This document shows, in pieces, positions 1 through 12,200 of a stretch of DNA of 64,000 nucleotides (position 1 is the first letter of the stretch; every line of letters begins with the position of its first letter). This DNA is from Mangifera indica (lineage: Eukaryota > Streptophyta > Magnoliopsida > Sapindales > Anacardiaceae). Below the pieces are notes generated by a model. The model did not search any database, was not told where the DNA came from, and saw nothing but the letters and a program-made list of their open reading frames with translations. Made by a program: the position numbers and the translations under genes. The stretch is taken from contig NC_058145.1 of the NCBI RefSeq assembly GCF_011075055.1, positions 8,217,228 to 8,281,227 of the forward strand, written 5' to 3'.

Positions 1-1300
1 CTAAGATACTCACCATAACTGTTGATAATGCAAGCTTTAATGATACAAGACTAAATTATCTTAAGCAAAGGTTAGAACGTTGGAATAATAGTGTATTGAA
101 TAGTGACTTCATATGAGATGTTGTGTGCATATATTGAGTCTAACCGTAAAAAAAGGGTTAAAAGATATGGATGACTCTATTTTTAGAATTTGTTCCGCCG
201 TAAGGTATGTAAGGTCTTCTCTAATGAGATTGAAAAAGTTTAAAAATTGTGTAGAACAAGAAAAAATTGAAAGTAAATGTTTGTTAGCTCTTGATGTTGA
301 AACAAGATGAAACTCAACTTATTTGATGTTGGATGTGGCTATAAAATTTCAAAGAGCATTTGACTTGTTAGAGCTTCAAGATAGTAAGTATCGAGTTGAG
401 CTTAATAGGGATAAGTATAAGGGTGATCTTACGCCTACTGATTGAGAATATGCTTATTATTTGTTGTCTTTTCTTAAAATTTTTTATGATACAACTCTAC
501 GTGTGTCTGATTCTCTTTATGTTACAGGTAATGTATATATGTGAGAAATATATGGCATTGGGTTGAATATTTCGACATAGTGTAAAAGTAGTGATCATAA
601 ATTATGTCAAATGGCTAAAAAGATGAAGGGAAAATATGACAAATATTGGGGAAATATTGATAATATTAACCTAATGTTATTCATTGCAGTGGTATTGGAT
701 CCTAGGTACAAGTTAGAGTATGTGAATTGGGTTATTAATCATTCCTATGATGTTGTTGATGCTGATAAGTTGAAAACAAAAGTAAAAGAGACTTTGTATG
801 CTTCATATGAAGAATACAGTTTGCTTAATATTTCTCATAGTATACAATCAACTGAGGAATCTCAAGGTATAAGCAATGTTGATATTGGTGATGTAAATCT
901 TGATCCTAAAGATTTCATGATTGTTATGTATAATGAAGAAAGGGCTGGACAACGAGCTATGCAACCTAAATCTGAGTTGGATAAATATCTAGCCGAAGAC
1001 ATTGATGATGATAGAGACAAAAAGTTTGATATCTTGAATTGATGGAAAATGAACTCACCAAGATATCAAATTCTCTCTCTGGTAGCACGAGATGTTTTGG
1101 CTATGCCTGTTTCAACTGTTGCATCTAAGTCAGCTTTTAGTACTGGGGGTCGTGTATTAGATCCATTTCGTAGCTCTCTTACTTCTACGATGGTAGAGGC
1201 TCTTATTTGTACACAAGATTGAATCTGAGGATCACGTGAACCATTTATAATTGAAGAAAGCTTGCAAGAGATAGCAAACATTGAATCAGGTAAAAAGTAA
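1..1300 (+). pseudogene. hAT transposase (RICESLEEPER/zf-BED type), broken
   Basis: The reading frame can be followed from the window edge to about 1300, broken by stops and at least one frameshift near 110. Visible blocks are ITVDNAS near 20, CCVHILSL near 120, the central helical region and LDPRYKLEY near 700, and the C-terminal dimerisation block with VARDVLAM, VASKSAFS and GGRVLDPFRSSL at about 1080-1215. The N-terminal BED finger is outside the window. Premature stops include TGA at 308-310 and 1040-1042, each at a position where the family has Trp. The product would be a nuclear cut-and-paste transposase acting on hAT ends, but this copy cannot make one. The 611-1042 frame is only a fragment between stops. 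The family assignment is firm. Confidence 0.88.
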
Positions 1301-2138
1301 AATTATTCACAAACATGCATATATAATTTGTAAATTGTTTATGATACATGTTGTAAATATTATGATTGATTGTGATTTAAAAATAGTTATATTAAATGAT
1401 ATAATCATGAAATGGGTTTATTTATATCTTATGTATTATTTGTTTTTTATTTTTTGAAGAATTTTCACCCTCGCCAACTGAAACTACCACTATTCATTTG
1501 GAGGATGATTGATACAATCTCTCTAGTCTCAATGCCATTTTGTCATCTTCGTGGTGAGTTATTCAATTCAATCTCATACTTAGTTTTAAGTTTTTATTTC
1601 TCTATTTATTTTTTTATTTTGTGTGTTGTTCATTTAGTTACATAGTTATTGTTTAAAAAATTTATTGACTATATGTTCAACATCTTGGTATGTGAAATGA
1701 ATGATATTGAATTTATATTTAGGTGTAAGAGAATTTTCTAATGCTAGTTTTTTTTTTAACTTATTTTCTTGATTCATTAATTATCTATAGGTTGAAGATA
1801 TTGACGTAAAGTGCAAAAAGAATATGTTACCGATCTACACTTCTTTAATTTCCTAATTTGTAAATTAATTTAATATTCAATTGAATCATATTTGTATGTA
1901 TTTATATTAAACATAGAATCATTTAAAATTTACTTAACTTTAGTGTTTAGTGAAAGCTAAAATTAGAAAAGAAAACAATTTATATTAAAAACTTAATTGA
2001 AAAATTAATTGTTAAAATTCGGTTCAAAATTGGGTAAACAAAAATTCGGATCAGTTATAAATCAGTTAATGTGTAAAACAGTTCGTAATTTTTATAAAAC
2101 TGAAAATTCGGTTCGGTTAGCTGGTTTTGTTCACCCCT
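1..2138 (+). mobile_element. hAT DNA transposon, copy 1 (5' part outside the window)
   Basis: The left 1.3 kb encodes a broken hAT transposase. The rest is non-coding 3' sequence that stays alignable with a second copy at about 24.7-28.8 kb in the same orientation. The right end is placed at a short terminus reading GTTCACCCCTAC, which resembles the CACACCCCTA terminus of copy 2 and the AGGGGTG-type ends of plant hAT elements. Sequence immediately beyond it matches the MULE-end repeat at 45.5 kb, which independently supports this boundary. The left end lies outside the window, so the 8-bp target duplication cannot be tested. This copy has an uninterrupted site near 1495 where copy 2 carries an 834-bp insertion. 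Confidence 0.8.
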
Positions 2139-2587
2139 ACTAATTTCAACACAAATCAAATCTACACATCCAATAATACAAAACCCCTCAAGAAATTCAA
2201 ACAAAACAACGAAGAATCAAAATATTTTATGTATTATTCAAAATTAGAACCCTAAACATTCAAACCTCAAAATCCCCCTCAAATCTCAATATTCCTAACA
2301 ATAAATTGATTTAAATAAGAAGTGGATAATGTACTATCCTTATTTGTTATTTTTTATTGTCGAAAAACATGAAAATCAACGAAAACGAGTAAAACCCTTT
2401 GAGCCCATATGAGACCCATGGGAGATTTGAATTTTATTTGAATTTGAACAGTAAATCCATAGGAAATGTAGGTTTAATATAAGGGCAGTTTAGTCATTTC
2501 CTAAGTTGAGGGCATTTTTACTTAATTTTTAGAGTTTTGAGTAATTTTATTTAACACACTTTATTTTAGGTATTTATTATAATTTCC
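2139..2587. repeat. Remnant of a MULE end, homologous to 45505-45969
   Basis: From TAATTTCAACACAAATCAAA onward this block aligns in the same orientation with 45505-45969, the right end of the composite MULE. Shared stretches include the ACCCTAAACATTCAA segment, the AATAAATTGATT segment, the GAGCCCAT segment and the AGGGCAGTTT/AGGGTAGTTT segment. Both blocks end in AATTTCCC. The homology begins exactly where the hAT element ends, so the hAT most likely inserted into an older MULE copy. No coding sequence is seen. Confidence 0.7.
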
Positions 2588-3211
2588 CATATTTAAATGG
2601 TGTTTTAATCTTGAAAATTACTTTTACATCACAAATCTGAAAGCCGTGATGTTGAAGTCAGAAACCCCTTCATCACTCCTCAAGGCGCATTCCTGCCACA
2701 ACGAAGGTACTGAGTAATCAGTCAACAGTTACAAGAAGCAATATTTTATAATATATTTAGTGTATAACGAAATATTATGTAGCAAAATAAATGTCTAATC
2801 AATCAAAATAAAAAATATTTGGTGGAATTATAATTTCAACCATGGTAAAAAATTGCCCAAATTGTAAAACTTTATTCATGTAAGTTAACTTTAACAGATG
2901 TAATAGAATCAGAATGTGGGTTTTAATTTCATTTCCAACACTAGTGGGCGGTGAATGTAAATCAAATATAGATATGGGTTTGTTAATCTTAAAGTATTTT
3001 TTATTTCAATTTTGAAGCCAAATTTTCCAGTTCCAGCATTTAACACCAAATTCACACGGTTGGTAGCCTGTAACAGTTGAAAGCTGTGAATCTGGTAGTT
3101 GATTAAACTTATTTTCAGATCTAGGAACACCATAGTTACTCGTCCGATTTTCCTTGTGTTGAACATAATAAGGAAAGGCAAAGAAGAAAAATAACAGTGG
3201 AATTTTGGAAG
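2588..3211 (+). promoter_or_regulatory. Upstream and probable 5' UTR region of the membrane-protein gene
   Basis: There is no gene here. The interval separates the MULE-end remnant from the start codon at 3212 and must hold the core promoter and 5' UTR. No convincing TATA box or transcription start can be fixed by eye. A minus-strand frame at 2909-3181 has no recognisable content. Confidence 0.4.
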
Positions 3212-6200
3212 ATGAATAGTTTCAGTGCAGAAGGTCTGTCAACAATTGGAGGCGTCGCCACCGTTTCGCTTCTTCATTCCTTTATCCCGACGCATTGGCT
3301 TCCTTTCTCCATAGTCGGCCGCGCTCAGAAATGGAGTCTCTCCAAAATCCTTTTCGTCAGTATGTTTCCTTCATTTTTATTTATCTGTTTTGTTTAATTG
3401 AAACAATTTGTTATGTCATTCTGATAATGAAACATCTGCTTATTAGGAGCCCTTGAATTATAGTGTTTATAGTAACATCTGAGATTCAGTTGATATTTTT
3501 TAACCATGAATTTCTGAGAAATGTTAGATGTTTAACGCTGCTTACATTGTATTTTCTAGCTGCATCAATTTTAAAAATTTAAGCTTCATGCAATTTTTTA
3601 TGAACTTATTTGTGTTGGTTGAAAAAGAAGAAGATGCGGTGATTGGAAATCTATTAGATTCTTTTACATTATATATTCAGGGATATATGATTATGCGCTG
3701 GTGGTTGATATTAAGCTTGTTTTTGCTTCATAGCATAGCACACATTGCAGCGGTTTGAAAACCATCAGTTTGACTCATGAAATGCATTTTCCTTGATGAG
3801 TAACAACATGAAGGTGATTTTTTTTCAGAGCTGTATTGTGGTGTGTTTTCTTGTCCATCTTTATAAATCGGGAACTAAGGATGTGAATTTTAAAGCAATA
3901 CCTTTTAGAAAAACGCTATTGCTTGTTGAAGCTTAATTTGATTATATTTTGTTATAGTTCTAAATGTTATATTATGTTTCTGTCCTTTACTCAGATCTCG
4001 GACCTGAAAGCTGAGTAAGTAATTCAGATCTTAGTTGTAAACGCTAATAGATATCTCTCCCAACTTTAAAGATATTCAAATCTTAGTAGTCAAAGATAAC
4101 ATAGGAGAATATGAGGGTTATGAGAAGAGAAAGAGCTATTTTGAGTCTCCTTAGACTAAATGGGAAAAATATCACTGTAGATCTTTGAATAACACATTTT
4201 GTTATGTATCCATGGATCTCTTATAATGAATACATTGTGGTTGACAATGATCTTTTAGATGGAGACAAGTGGAATTTCTGATTTCAAGTTTTAACAGACA
4301 AGGACTGTTTATGTTCATTTGTGTGATAAATTCTGCAGTATTGGAAAGGCTTTTGGTTTGCTTAATGTTTTTTATATCCCAACTTAAACAGCTGAGTAAA
4401 TTCTTTGTGCTCAGGGTTCAAATTCCGTTAGGGCCGCATGCTTAAAATATGGATATTATGTACAATGTTTTATCAAAATGATAAAAAATAAGCAGGTTTC
4501 TAATCATTCAATTTAGGAACAATCTAAGGGTTATTAGCATGAACTTAAACTGAAAAAACCAAAAATTCTTAAATACCCCTTATTAATGTGGATATAATTT
4601 CAGCAATCACTTTCATTATGGAGTTGATAAGTATATTCCTTCAATTCTGCATGTAAGTCAAGTTCATCAAAATCAAATCTTTGTTTACCTTGGATAGAGT
4701 AATGTGTGTTAAAAATTTTGACAACTTCTCTAGGATTGATTGGCTTCAAAGGAATGGATTTCTTCTTCTTGAGCTGGATAGGTTACTGCTTGGCCAGGAG
4801 GCTATTTTGTCTTCTTGTCTCCAAAAGTCCATGCATTGGATGTAGACAAATGAGCACCCTTGTGGAAAAGATTTGTTGGAAAACTACTTCCAAACAAAAC
4901 CAAATTGTTATTTGGGTTAAACCTTTGACAAATGATTCTTATATGGAAAGAACACCTGCTACTGAAGCTCCAGTACGCAGATTTCATCATTATCCAGATG
5001 TTGCATGCTTTGTGTACACCTTACTCTGGCCATCAATGACATTGGCCCCGATCTGACTACTCAGAGAAAGATCTTGGTCGGTGGTGTTGGCATCAAGTAG
5101 CGCTGTGTTGCAGACCTGTAGAATAGCAAATTCAGACTTGTAGAGCAGAAGATTTAGACCTGTAGAACAGAGAATTCCAGCCGAATAATGCCTCCAGATT
5201 ACTCAAGATGACAGATCTCTCACAAGAAAGATGTCAAAATAAGATCCATAACTTTCAGAATGTAAATTCAACAAACAAATTGTACAGACGGAAATCTCTT
5301 CGTCGCACCACCGTGCGACGAAGAGATCTCTCTTCGTCGCTCCACCCAGACGACGAAGGACGACGCTTCATCATCCTTCGTCGCTCGTTGCGTTGTCCAG
5401 ACGCGACGATGAAGGATGACGAAGCGTCGTCCTTCGTCTGTTCTTCTAGATTGGACGACGCTTCGTCGTCCAGATCTGGGCTACGAAGGGTCGTCCTTCG
5501 TCGTCCTCTGTAGTCGAAGATGGGAGATCGGTCGAATGAGTAGGCCGTCGGTGGTGGCCGGAGAAGGAAGCAAACCCTAGGGGTGAAATCTAAACTTTTC
5601 AAACTTTGAGGATGGGTTAGTTATTAATTTTTAAAACCTGGAGGGGGGAAACGGTAAAATTTTAAAGTTTTAAGTTTTTAAAAGTAAAATGACGGTTTTG
5701 CCCCTGTCCCTAACTGAAAAATTGGACGACAGTTTGGTCATGGGTGGAAAAAGTGGATTTTCATATGCCGTGGGTGGCATTTTGAAAACACATCAAAAGT
5801 TGGGTGGGAAATAGTCCTTCTCCTTTCTTAAAACGATAAGGCTATAATTTAAGAAATACTTTAAATCAGCTTGCCTTTTCATGCGCTCCTTTGTGATGTT
5901 CAATTTTTCCTTCAATTCAATTAGAATAACATCACGCTGCTGAAGGTAGTTATTCACATCATCAATTTTTGAAGTAGCAGAGTCCTATCAGAGTAAAGCA
6001 AAAGGGTCATGCCCATAAACAGCCTTAAATGGGGTCATACCAATAGAGCTATGAAACGTGGTGTTGTACCAGTACTTTGCCCACGATAGCCATTTAATCC
6101 ACCCACGAGGCTGTTGAATACAAAAACAATGAAGATAAGTCTCGAGGGTCTTATTCACAATCTCAGTTTGACCATCGGTCTGTGCATGGTAAGCACTACT

Positions 6201-9200
6201 GAATTTTAAAGTGGTACCCACAGAACGAAATAGCTCAGCCCAAAATTGACTCATAAATAAATTGTCTTGATTGGATACAATTGAACGAGGGTAACCATGG
6301 AGACGAACAATTTCTTTAGCGAATATCGCGGCTACTTCTTTTGCTATGTAAGGGTGAGAGAGGGGCAGGAAGTGATTATACTTTGTCAGTCGGTCTACCA
6401 CCACTAAAATAGTATGACCTTTATTAGATCGAGGTAGGCTGCCAATGGAATCCATTGAAATGTCTTCTCAAACTCTATCTGTCACTAGCAAGGGTTGCAA
6501 TAATCCTGCAGGACTCATAGCCTCGTATTTATTGTGATGGCACGTTTCACAATTTGCGACAAAGTCCTTAATAGTTTTTTTCATTTCAAGCCAATAAAAC
6601 ATTGCAACAATCCTCTTATAAGTTAGGAAAAATCCCGAACGACCTCTAAATAGGGACGAGTGGAACTCATTCAAGATAGTTGGAAGAATATTAGACTGAG
6701 GAGTGATAACCAATCTCTCTTTGTAGAACAAAGTGTCGTGCTTCAACTCAAAGTTGGCGTGACTTGTTGGATCCTTTAATAAATCCTGTATTCTACCTTT
6801 GTAATGAGCATCAAATCGAACCTCTTCATCTATAATGGCACCGTTTATCCAATGGCTTGCAGAGAGAGAGTTCAGTGACATTGATTCTAAGGGTAGCCTA
6901 GATAGAGTATCTGCAGCTTTGTTTTCTACCCCAGAGCGGTATTGAATTTCAAAATCATATCCCAATAGCTTCATAACCCATCTCTGTTGATTGCTACTGA
7001 CAATTGTCTATTCCATAAGGTGTTTGAGGCTCTTTTGATCGGTGCGGACAATAAAGTGCCTTCCCAATAAATAATGTCGCCATTTTTGAAGGGCTATGAC
7101 AATGGCCATCAACTCCTTTTTGTAAATTGATTTTGTCTTATTCCGCTGTGATAGTATATGACTCATGAAGGATATTGGTCGATTCTCTTGCACAAGAACA
7201 ACTCCAATTCCATTAGCTGAGGCATCCGTTTCAACAACAAAGGTTTGAGTGAAATTTGGCATGGCAAGTACAGGGACCGTGGTCATGGCCTTCTTGAGGG
7301 CTTCGAATGCGGTCGTTGCTTCATCATTCCACTGAAAAGAGTTCTTCTTTAATAACTGAGTAAGTGGGGCTGCAATTCGTCCATAATCTCGCACGAAACG
7401 TCTATAATAACCAGTGAGACCCAAGAATCCACAGAGTTCACTGATATTTCTTGGACGTGGCCAATCAACCATACATTGATTCTTTCTAGGGTTAGCGGCA
7501 ACTCCCTCGGTTGAAATAATATGACCCAAATATTCAAGACGAGATACCCCAAATAAGCACTTCTTTCGATTCAATACCAACTGATGCTTGGAAAGAAGGC
7601 ACAAGGCTGTATCTAAGTGCTTCAGGTGATCTGCTAATGTCTTACGGTAGATTAAGATATCATCAAAAAAGACAAGGATAAAACGTCTTAATTAGTCTCG
7701 AAAAATTTTATTCATCAAGACCTGAAAAGTAGCTGGAGCATTGGATAACCCAAACGACATTACTAAGAATTCATAATGACTATTATAGGTTCGGAATACA
7801 GTTTTTTCTACATAAGCTTCCGCAATACGTATTTGATGATATCCAAACTTTAAATTTAGCTTACTAAAAATAGTTGCACTAGATAATTCATCTAAAAGTT
7901 TATCAATAACAGGTATAGGAAACTTACCTAGGATAGTGAGTTTGTTCAATGCCTTGTAGTCCACACAAAAACGCCAGCCTCTATCTTTTTTCTGGACGAG
8001 TAACACCGGACTAGAATAGGGATTGACACTAGAGCGAATGATGCCGACTTGTAGCATTTCACGAACTTGCCTTTCACCTTCATTCTTTTGATGGTGGGGA
8101 TATCGATAAGATCGGATACTTGATGGTGTGGCCCCTTCGATCAAGCGTATGGCATGGTCATGAGGACGTTGGGGTGGGAGACTTTTTGGTTTGTAAAACA
8201 GTTGGTGATAATTCTATAGTAGGGAAGAAATTTTCGATGTCAATTGCTCTTCTGAAGGGAAGTTCATGTCTGCTGCAGCCAACTCAATTAAGTATCACAT
8301 CTTGCTTTTTTTTAGTGTCTTCCAGATAGATTTGTGAGAGGCTTCCTGAGTGTCTAAGGAAAGATCTCCTTGAAGTGTGACTTGCTGCCCTTTTCATTCG
8401 AACCACATTGTCAACGAATTTCAATCACTGCGTACTATGCCGAGGGTGGCTAGCTAATCAATTTCGAGAATGACGTCGATATTGCCTAATTGAAATATTA
8501 AATAGTTTTGCACAAAGTTAATTTCTCCTATTATCAGCTTAACATTCTTACAAATTCCTCCTCCTGTGATTTATTTCCCTGTTCCAACTGTCACTGTAAA
8601 TCGTTTCTGTTGAACAGGCAACGCTAAAGCGGACACCAATTGTTGAGAGAGGAAACTGTTGGTCGTTCCACAATCAATTAAAACGATTACCGGTTCTCCT
8701 ATTATAATGCCCTGTAGTTTCATCGTTTTGGGGGAGTTTACCCCTGCCACTGAATGACGGGATAGTTCAATGGTTGGTGTCTTCACTGGCTGCATCTCGT
8801 CGACATCTACTGAAGAGTCTTCTTCTTCCATTACATCACTCTCACAAAGCATTAGTCGGAATTGCTTGTATGGACAGTCATGGGTGGGGCTGTATTTGTC
8901 ACTGCATTTGTAGTAGAGTTTCTGATTATATCGAAACTTGAGTTCTTGCTGGGAGAAACGTCAATGTTGTTGTGGTGGGGGCGCATCTTGTTGGGAGAGA
9001 CGTCGTGGTTGCTGTGGTGGTGGCAGCCTTCTATTGAGAGAGATCGTAGTAGAAGTTGGCGTTGGTGTCGGTTGGGTGGAGCGTTTGTCGGTACGGTGGA
9101 TCGAAGTTTGTGGTACGGACGCGGATAGGATGGTTGTTGGCTGAGTTTCGGCGACGCTCGAAGGTAGATGCAGCGAGTTGAGGAGTGGAGATGGAATGGC

Positions 9201-12200
9201 GGGGTAAGATGATGGGTTTTGTGCTGGGTTTGGGTGTATGGATGGGTGGACTGGTTGGGGTTGGGGTTGGGGTTGGGTCGGGTAGGTGTGTGGATAGGGA
9301 TATTGGGCTTGGGAGGGCGTAACGGGTTGGAATTCCGGTGTGTGAAAAGTGTTTGTGTGTGGGCTTTGAGTTTGAGTTGGTGTGGGGCTTGGGTTAGTGT
9401 TTTGGGCCAAAGAAGGTTGGGTCATGTGGGGTTGCATAGTAGTTGGATTGGTGAAATTAGAAATTTCTTGAGTGGGTTGTGGGTGAGTAGGATATTAATT
9501 TGGGTTTGAGCTTGTCATTTTATTGAAGGGGTGCGCTAAATATGGAGTGGGTGTATTCAACAACAAGTTGGCTTGACCTGGAACCTGATCGACCCCTCCA
9601 ATTAAACCTGACCTGTGCAAAGCCCAATCTCTCTGCTTTATCTTAGCCGCCATCTGTATCAGTGTTTTGAGATCTGCCGGTGCCAGCAGACGCAACTCTG
9701 CCTGAATATGATGTTTAAGGCCAGCCAAGAAGGCTTCACGCACCTATTCAATAGATACAATCGGCAACATGGTGACCAACTACTCGAACCGTGCTCGATA
9801 TTTTGCTACTGTCCCTGTTTGTCAGTGAAGGATGATTTGTTTGTACGGTGACCGGTGTTGCGATGATCCAAAATGAAGAAACAACTCTTCCTTAAGCTCC
9901 CTCCACTCTCTGAATGGTTGCCACAGCTCACGAAATTGAAACCACGACAATGCTTCGCCTTCAAAACAAAGGATGACTGTTGGAAGCCATTCTCGATCGT
10001 CCATTCCCTTCATCTGGAAATAATGCTCAACTTTTGCAGCCCAGCCCAGGGTTTTTCTCCATTGAACACTGGCAGTTCCATCTTTCAATGAAGGTGATCT
10101 CATCAACACCTCTGTTCCGTTAGACGATAACGAGGCATGAATTGGTTTCTTGAAGTCTCGTCGTAAGTGGTTCCTGGACCATGAGAATATGGTGGTGGAA
10201 AGGGACGTTCGAAGTTGTCTCTCATACCTGTGGAATAATAAGTTTGTGAGGGAAGCATAGGGGAGGGATATGTCGGTTGTCCATGCAATGGGGCTGTGGT
10301 CAGAGATGGTGTAGTAGGAAAAGGTGTTGACGGTTGGCCATGAGCTAGGGTCGAGGTAAGAGGTGGTAGCTGCTGATCATAAGATAGCGCGATGGTTGAA
10401 GGTGGTACAATTTCTGTTTCCATGCCCTTAACATCCCGTAAAAGCAATTGACGAATTTCATGGAGATTGTTGTCAATTTTGTCAAAACGGTTCACCGACT
10501 GGCTTTCAGATTGCATGAATTTCTCGTCCATGGAAACCGCCTTGTCAGCCAAACTTTTTAGATCCTTTTCCAAATCTTCAACTTTTCTACCCATTCGAGT
10601 TTTCACCATAAATCGGATTCGTCGGCTCTGATACCAAATTTGTTGCAGACCTGTAGAATAGTAGATTCAGACTTGTAGAGCAGAAGATTCAGACCTGTAG
10701 AACAGAGAATTCCAGCCGAATAATCCCTCCAGATTACTCAAGATGACAGATCTCTCACAAGAAAGATGTCAAAATAAGATCCATAACTTTCAGAATGTAA
10801 ATTCAACAAACAAATTGTAATTCATTATTTAATGAAAAGGGAAATAACATCATCAATTGCAGTAGCAATCACAACATCTAATTATAGAAATTAACAGAGC
10901 CAATGCAATAACAATCCAATTAATCAAAACAACAAAACAGCAGCAAATAAAAGGACACAACAACAAAACTCTAAAGCAATTGAGTAACAAAGAGCTCCTA
11001 AGAATTTAATCAAATCTGGAAAGTCTTCTTCCCTTGTCTCTTCTCTTCATGCTCGTATTTATAGGCACTCTTTCTCTTCCACTTTCCTCATGGCTGCCTA
11101 ATTTCTTGCTTAATCTTCTGCATACGTTGGCCTCTTTCCCACTAACCCATTTCCTTCCAAATGATCAGGGTCATTTCCAACCACTTGTTGCACTTTCTCC
11201 ACTGCCAGCATTTCATCTGAATTTTCCAGAATATCCTTATCAGCCTTGCATCTCATGACACTTCTAGCTGGATCATCTAGTGGGTTGCTCTTTTGGATTT
11301 TTGTTTTAGGCCTGCGAAAATAAACTCTGGAAATGAGGCTTCCATCACGCTGCTTTTTTTTTTTTTTAATTTTTTTCTTTTAGGTTGTGCTATAAGTTTT
11401 TAGTTTTAGTTTCTTTTTTACATTGATTTTTTATTTATTTTTTAATTTTTAATTTTTTTGAGTGGAGGACTAGTTGGCAGCATTTCATTGGAGGAAAGAT
11501 TTTATGTGTCAATGTTTTATTGAATAGAAATTTTTTAGTTGAATTCCTTTTAGTTGTTTATTTTTTAATTTATAATATTAAATTACTGATATGTCTCTAT
11601 TTGATGTTAACTGTAACAACTATTTACAGTTGTATGCCCCCAAATTTAATGATTTGAAACTTGTATCTATTTTTTATCATTGTGACAAAACATTGTAGCT
11701 TAATTCATAATCCCCCGTTAATATTATATTTCACTAGAGTCTTCACAACTGATGCTGTTGGTTAAGTAGCCCTGAGTTTAGAACTCAGTGAAAATGTAGG
11801 GGACAGTCAAGGGTTTTCTGTGTATACAAAAAAATTCTCAGATATGTTCTCAACTAGAAAGTTATTCTTGCAGATGATGTTTTGGTGTGATTTTACATTT
11901 ATCCAACTTAATTATGTGGAAGTTATTCTTGTAGTATTTTTTTAGTGAATGTCACACTTATCAAACTTAATTCGGTGAATTTTGAATTTATTCAAACTTC
12001 AGTTAGAAGAAAATATAGTTTAATAGCATCAAATTTTTTTTTTCCTTTTGAATTCTTTTTTTTGTTTTATGAGCAAGTATTCTGATATCCTTTCACATTT
12101 TAATATATAATTTAGGCATTTGGGGAAGATGGGTTGACTTTCAACTTATCCCGTCTCAATGCAGAATGGATTTGGACAGACCAGTGGTCAGCCCTAGATA

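Larger units (their letters stand above)
5106..11347 (-). mobile_element. Ty3/gypsy LTR retrotransposon 1, in intron 1
   Basis: The element lies antisense to the host gene. The outer ends are TGTTGCAGAC at 5106 and CATCA at 11347, flanked by a perfect 5-bp target duplication CGCTG at 5101-5105 and 11348-11352. Order on the minus strand is 5' LTR (10641-11347), iMet-type primer site (10624-10636), gag, protease, reverse transcriptase, RNase H, integrase, then a damaged 3' LTR (5106-5284). From about 10109 down to 5988 nearly all coding pieces share one frame, so the polyprotein is broken mainly by in-frame stops plus one frameshift near 10105. The retained 179 bp of the 3' LTR differs from the 5' LTR at about four positions, so insertion was fairly recent. 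The 3' LTR interior was later replaced by a MULE-like fragment. Confidence 0.93.

Noticed and set aside
4380..4440. tRNA or SINE-like B box (GGGTTCAAATTCC)
   Set aside because: No A box, acceptor stem or cloverleaf could be paired with it, and no poly(A) tail or duplication is visible.
4706..5056. 116-residue plus-strand frame just before the gypsy element
   Set aside because: No recognisable domain; lies wholly within intron 1 with no supporting splice pattern.
5208..5602. Arg/Ser/Asp-rich frames on both strands
   Set aside because: They arise from CTTCGTCG repeats of the MULE-like fragment and have no family similarity.
8862..9509. Several plus-strand Gly/Val/Trp-rich frames
   Set aside because: They are the antisense of the Pro/Gln-rich gag spacer of gypsy 1, whose real frame is on the minus strand.
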